Source of the DNA: Chitinophagaceae bacterium
GTDB lineage: Bacteria; Bacteroidota; Bacteroidia; Chitinophagales; Chitinophagaceae
Assembly: GCA_003151295.1 (NCBI GenBank)
Contig: PLXD01000127.1
Coordinates: forward strand, 6,070 to 15,671
DNA: 9,602 nucleotides
Direction of reading: 5' to 3'
Below, one piece after another: positions 7,193-9,602 of the stretch; the stretch's first letter is position 1; the number at the start of each line of letters is the position of its first letter. The position numbers and the translations under genes are program-made. Under the pieces are notes generated by a model. That model had not been told where the DNA came from. It saw only the letters and a list, made by a program, of their open reading frames with translations, and made no database searches.

Positions 7193-7241
7193 GCGGCACA
7201 CAATGCAGGCGACAACGTTCATCGGTGCGATAGCCAGCGCT
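7180..7241. repeat. Inverted repeat between convergent genes
   Basis: AGCGCTGGC (7180-7188, overlapping the last codons of the regulator gene) and its exact reverse complement GCCAGCGCT (7233-7241) are separated by 44 bp. The position between convergent genes would suit a transcription end for both, but there is no T tract and the loop is long, so a terminator role is only a possibility. The region is GC-rich compared with the rest of the regulator gene. Confidence 0.35.
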
Positions 7242-7271
7242 CGTCGACGCGGCAACGCTCACCGGAACGAT
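7210..7271. repeat. Imperfect direct repeat, period about 40 bp
   Basis: Positions 7210-7231 (CGACAACGTTCATCGGTGCG plus two bases) and 7250-7271 (CGGCAACGCTCACCGGAACG plus two bases) match at 17 of 22 positions without gaps. The second copy overlaps the stop codon of the GH39-like gene. This may be the trace of a small duplication in the convergent spacer. No function is evident. Confidence 0.35.
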
Positions 7272-8707
7272 GCCAATTGTATCAATAACACGGAAGGGCC
7301 CGCTATGGTCCCGGAGATCCGGAGCGTCTTTTTGCCATCAATCTTATATTCTTTGATCTTTGTAAAATTATGCGTTTCATCCACCACGTACATTTCAACC
7401 TTTACCGGTCCGGATAAAAAATTATTGCCCAGCCTGAACTCCACCTTTTTTGACTTTGCCGTGAAATTGCTTACAAGAAAGGCTATTCGCGTCCGTTCTT
7501 CGTTTGTACCCGAACAAATGACCAGGCTATCCTTTTTATCATATTGTGTTTCCAATCTTACAGGTGTATTGTTCACCAAGGTAGAAAAAGCTTTAAAGGC
7601 ATAGGCCGACTTATGCGGTACACCAAGATCGGAGAACAGCCCATACATGCCGGCCGTGGTCGTATAATAATTGGCGATGTCGATAGGCTCGTCCTGGAAT
7701 AACATCAATACATTGGCAAGAAATGCGCCGCCTTTAACGGAAGACTGGTCTGCAAAAGCGCTCTGCCTGGTATCGCCCTGCGCCCAGGAAAACCCCGGAG
7801 GCGTGTAATTCCATTCATCAAGAAAGCTCTTTGTCCGAAGGAAATGATGCCGGTCGAGGATATGGCGCATAGGTGTAGGAAGATGTGCCAGTTCCCAGGG
7901 GTCGATATTATAATCATGCCATGATAAAAAATCAAGGGGGACTGAATCTTTCTGGCAAAAATCCAAAAACTGCTCCGTAAAATCGGATGGCGCATACTCC
8001 CCGTTCTTTTTGACCAGGGGAATGGCTATTGCCGGACCACCGACTTCAACGTCAGGGAATTGCTGCTTGATCGCCCCGGCCGAAATTTTGTACAGGTCAA
8101 AGAACTGTGCCCACGTTCCTGTCCAGGTAGCACGCCCATTGTCGGGCTCATTCCAGATCTCCCAGTATTTGATCTTATCATGGAACCCCTTCGCCCATCC
8201 TTCGTTATAATGATGGATGATATGACAGCAGATATCGGCCCACTTTTTAAAATCCGACGGCGGATTTACATTATATTTTTGCTTTGTCCATTCAATGCTT
8301 TCCCCCAGCCTGTAGATAATGTCGGCGCCCGTCGCCATGATGGAGTCGATATATTCATCCGTTTGACGGAAATCATAGCTCTCCTCCTTTGAAGGATCGG
8401 CTTTGAAATCCCTGAAGATAGTAGTGATATCCACTGAATAAGAGGCGAACCATACTGCATCGTGCAGGCGAACGACAGGGATCTTACATTCCCTGAAATA
8501 GTCAGACAGGTTCAGGAGTCTCAGCGGGCTGACAGGGCCGAGATTTCCACCTTGTAACCGCCTGATGACGCCGGCGCTTTTACCGGCATCCACCTCGACG
8601 ATCGATATTCCGGCTGCTGCCTTCCTCTTTGGAACCGGCTGCTGTGCGACGCCGGCAACGGTTATCAAAAAAAGGAATGGAAAGATTGTTTTGCTTTGGT
8701 ATTTCAT
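7259..8707 (-). CDS. Secreted GH39-like glycoside hydrolase
   Basis: A clan-A glycoside hydrolase of 482 residues, most like GH39 (beta-xylosidase/iduronidase-type retaining enzymes). An N-terminal signal peptide is visible: a basic start, a hydrophobic stretch (about 8-20) and a likely cleavage after GVA (19-21), so it acts in the periplasm or outside. The TIM barrel contains IKYWEIWNEPDNG (179-191) with the probable acid/base Glu187, LSWHDYN (261-267), and FLDEWNY (295-301) with the probable nucleophile Glu298. A small beta domain from about residue 380 to the end (LVSNFTAKSKKVEFRLGNN and on) is typical of these enzymes. All key residues are present, so it looks intact. The start at 8707 lies 4 bp after the stop of the dehydrogenase-like gene, so the two share an operon. 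It converges with the regulator gene. The sugar released is not predictable. Glycoside hydrolase is sure; the GH39 label is likely. Confidence 0.88.
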   Translation of the reverse strand: MKYQSKTIFPFLFLITVAGVAQQPVPKRKAAAGISIVEVDAGKSAGVIRRLQGGNLGPVSPLRLLNLSDYFRECKIPVVRLHDAVWFASYSVDITTIFRDFKADPSKEESYDFRQTDEYIDSIMATGADIIYRLGESIEWTKQKYNVNPPSDFKKWADICCHIIHHYNEGWAKGFHDKIKYWEIWNEPDNGRATWTGTWAQFFDLYKISAGAIKQQFPDVEVGGPAIAIPLVKKNGEYAPSDFTEQFLDFCQKDSVPLDFLSWHDYNIDPWELAHLPTPMRHILDRHHFLRTKSFLDEWNYTPPGFSWAQGDTRQSAFADQSSVKGGAFLANVLMLFQDEPIDIANYYTTTAGMYGLFSDLGVPHKSAYAFKAFSTLVNNTPVRLETQYDKKDSLVICSGTNEERTRIAFLVSNFTAKSKKVEFRLGNNFLSGPVKVEMYVVDETHNFTKIKEYKIDGKKTLRISGTIAGPSVLLIQLASFR

Positions 8708-8711
8708 GTTG

Positions 8712-9602
8712 CTATTTTTTATCGATCGTTCGCTTTAATTGCAATAATTCAGCTAATTTCTGTTGGTAATCTGACGCATGATTGGTTTGATCGTGGTCAC
8801 TTTGAACATCATATCGATAAAAACCCTGGCCTGATTTCAACCCCAGCTTTTTCGCTTTCACTTTTTCTTTAATTATTTCAGGCGTCGCCTTCTCCTGGCT
8901 TAACTCAGGCAAAAGATTTTCGCACACTTTTTGCCAGACATCCAATCCCCCCGAGGTCGGCAATGCAAAAGGGTCCGTTGAGAGCCCATCTGATCCCCAG
9001 GCTTTCCGTCATTACGGTATCGATATCCGCGACACAGGCTATTCCGCTTTCCACTAAAAAACAAGCCTCCCGCAATACGGCCGCCTGCAGCCTATTGGCT
9101 ACAAACCCGTTAATATCCTTTTTTAATACCACCGGAACTTCTCCAAATTGCCGCAGGAAGGCAGCGACATCCTCTACCAGCCCGGGCATTGTATTTTCAT
9201 GCTGAACGATCTCCACCAAAGGAATAAGATCGGCAGGATTGAAAAAATGAGTAATGATCATCCGGCTGCCGAAGGGTTGGCCCGACATCAACAATGCCAA
9301 TGGATAAGTCGATGTGTTGGATGATACAATGGCGCCCTTCCTAAGAAGGGGCGCGATGTCGCTATATAATTGTCGTTTGATGGCAAGATCCTCCGACGCC
9401 GATTCTATAATGAGATCGGCTTCTGACATGGCCGCACCAAGATCCGAAGTGTAGGTTAGGTATTTTGCAATTTGTTCCTGGCTTTTTAGCCTGTTACCCG
9501 AAGCAATGATCTTGTCCCGATCGATATCGTAGGCAGTAACGGCCAATTTTTGGCGGGCGAAGAACCAGGCTATTCCATCGCCCATAGTCCCTGTTCCCAG
9601 GA
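8712..9602 (-). pseudogene. 3-hydroxyacyl-CoA dehydrogenase family protein, frameshifted, 5' end outside window
   Basis: An NAD-dependent dehydrogenase of the 3-hydroxyacyl-CoA dehydrogenase family (relatives also include L-gulonate and carnitine dehydrogenases). The Rossmann motif LGTGTMGDGIAW begins at the right edge (9600), so only the first few residues are missing. Further hallmarks are ADLIIESASEDLAIKRQLY, the catalytic-His region ITHFFNPADLIPLVEIV, KKDINGFVANRL, and the C-terminal ALNGPFCIADLGG followed, in another frame, by GLDVWQKVCENLLPEL and GLKSGQGFYRYD. The break lies in a G6 tract on the coding strand (8952 to 8947), where five Gs would join the frames seamlessly into a protein of about 295-300 residues. 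As read, it encodes a truncated protein ending at 8905. The cause may be a true mutation, slippage or a homopolymer sequencing error. It is the gene before the GH39-like hydrolase in the same operon and probably acts on a hydroxy acid or CoA derivative. Substrate unknown. Confidence 0.8.
8947..8952 (-). other. G6 homopolymer at the dehydrogenase frameshift
   Basis: Six C on the plus strand (six G in the coding direction), inside the DLGG|LDVWQ coding motif. Upstream of it the reading frame gives GPFCIADLGG; downstream the next frame gives GLDVWQKVC. Removing one G restores a continuous family-typical sequence. Homopolymer tracts of this kind are frequent sites of slippage and of sequencing errors, and the sequence alone cannot separate these. 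Confidence 0.75.

Noticed and set aside
7180..7241. A firm rho-independent terminator
   Set aside because: The stem is only 9 bp with a 44-bp loop and no T run on either strand, so it is listed only as an inverted repeat.

Overview
The window looks like a catabolic gene cluster for a plant- or glycan-derived sugar from a Bacteroidota chromosome, probably in or near the Chitinophagaceae. The evidence for this is the Bacteroidota-type promoter elements (TAnnTTTG), the weak Shine-Dalgarno sequences, the style of the AraC regulator, and the mixture of GH78 and GH39-like hydrolases with a XylE/GLUT-type sugar transporter. The genus is an inference; no rRNA or other marker gene is present.

Layout. 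From 5100 down to the left edge, four minus-strand genes form one tight operon: sugar MFS transporter, short L-fucose/L-arabinose-isomerase-like protein, PfkB-family kinase, and class III aminotransferase (C-terminus cut by the window edge). The spacings are 6 bp, a 4-bp ATGA overlap and an 8-bp overlap. To the right, 5250 to about 6170 holds the decayed C-terminal part of a GH78 alpha-L-rhamnosidase on the minus strand, with nonsense codons and frameshifts. Next is an intact AraC-family regulator on the plus strand (6296-7192). It converges with a secreted GH39-like hydrolase (7259-8707, minus). Four bases upstream of that hydrolase is a 3-hydroxyacyl-CoA-dehydrogenase-like gene, which runs off the right edge and is broken by one extra base in a G6 tract.

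Regulation. The most striking non-coding signal is a two-copy composite promoter. An 18-bp box (GTATGCAAATATAGTGTC on the minus strand), 17 bp, then ACGTTTTTTG, 16 bp, then a TAnnTTTG-like element, occurs once upstream of the transporter operon and once upstream of the rhamnosidase remnant. The second copy overlaps the likely promoter of the AraC gene. This suggests a local regulon: the AraC protein may bind the box, activate the transporter operon and (formerly) the rhamnosidase, and control its own synthesis.

How the genes may work together (inference): the GH39-like enzyme, and formerly the rhamnosidase, would release a sugar outside the cytoplasm. The MFS protein would import it, the FucI-like protein would convert aldose to ketose, and the PfkB kinase would phosphorylate it. 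The aminotransferase and the dehydrogenase-like protein do not fit a textbook deoxyhexose or pentose route, and no aldolase is present. The substrate may therefore be an unusual sugar, or the pathway may be undescribed.
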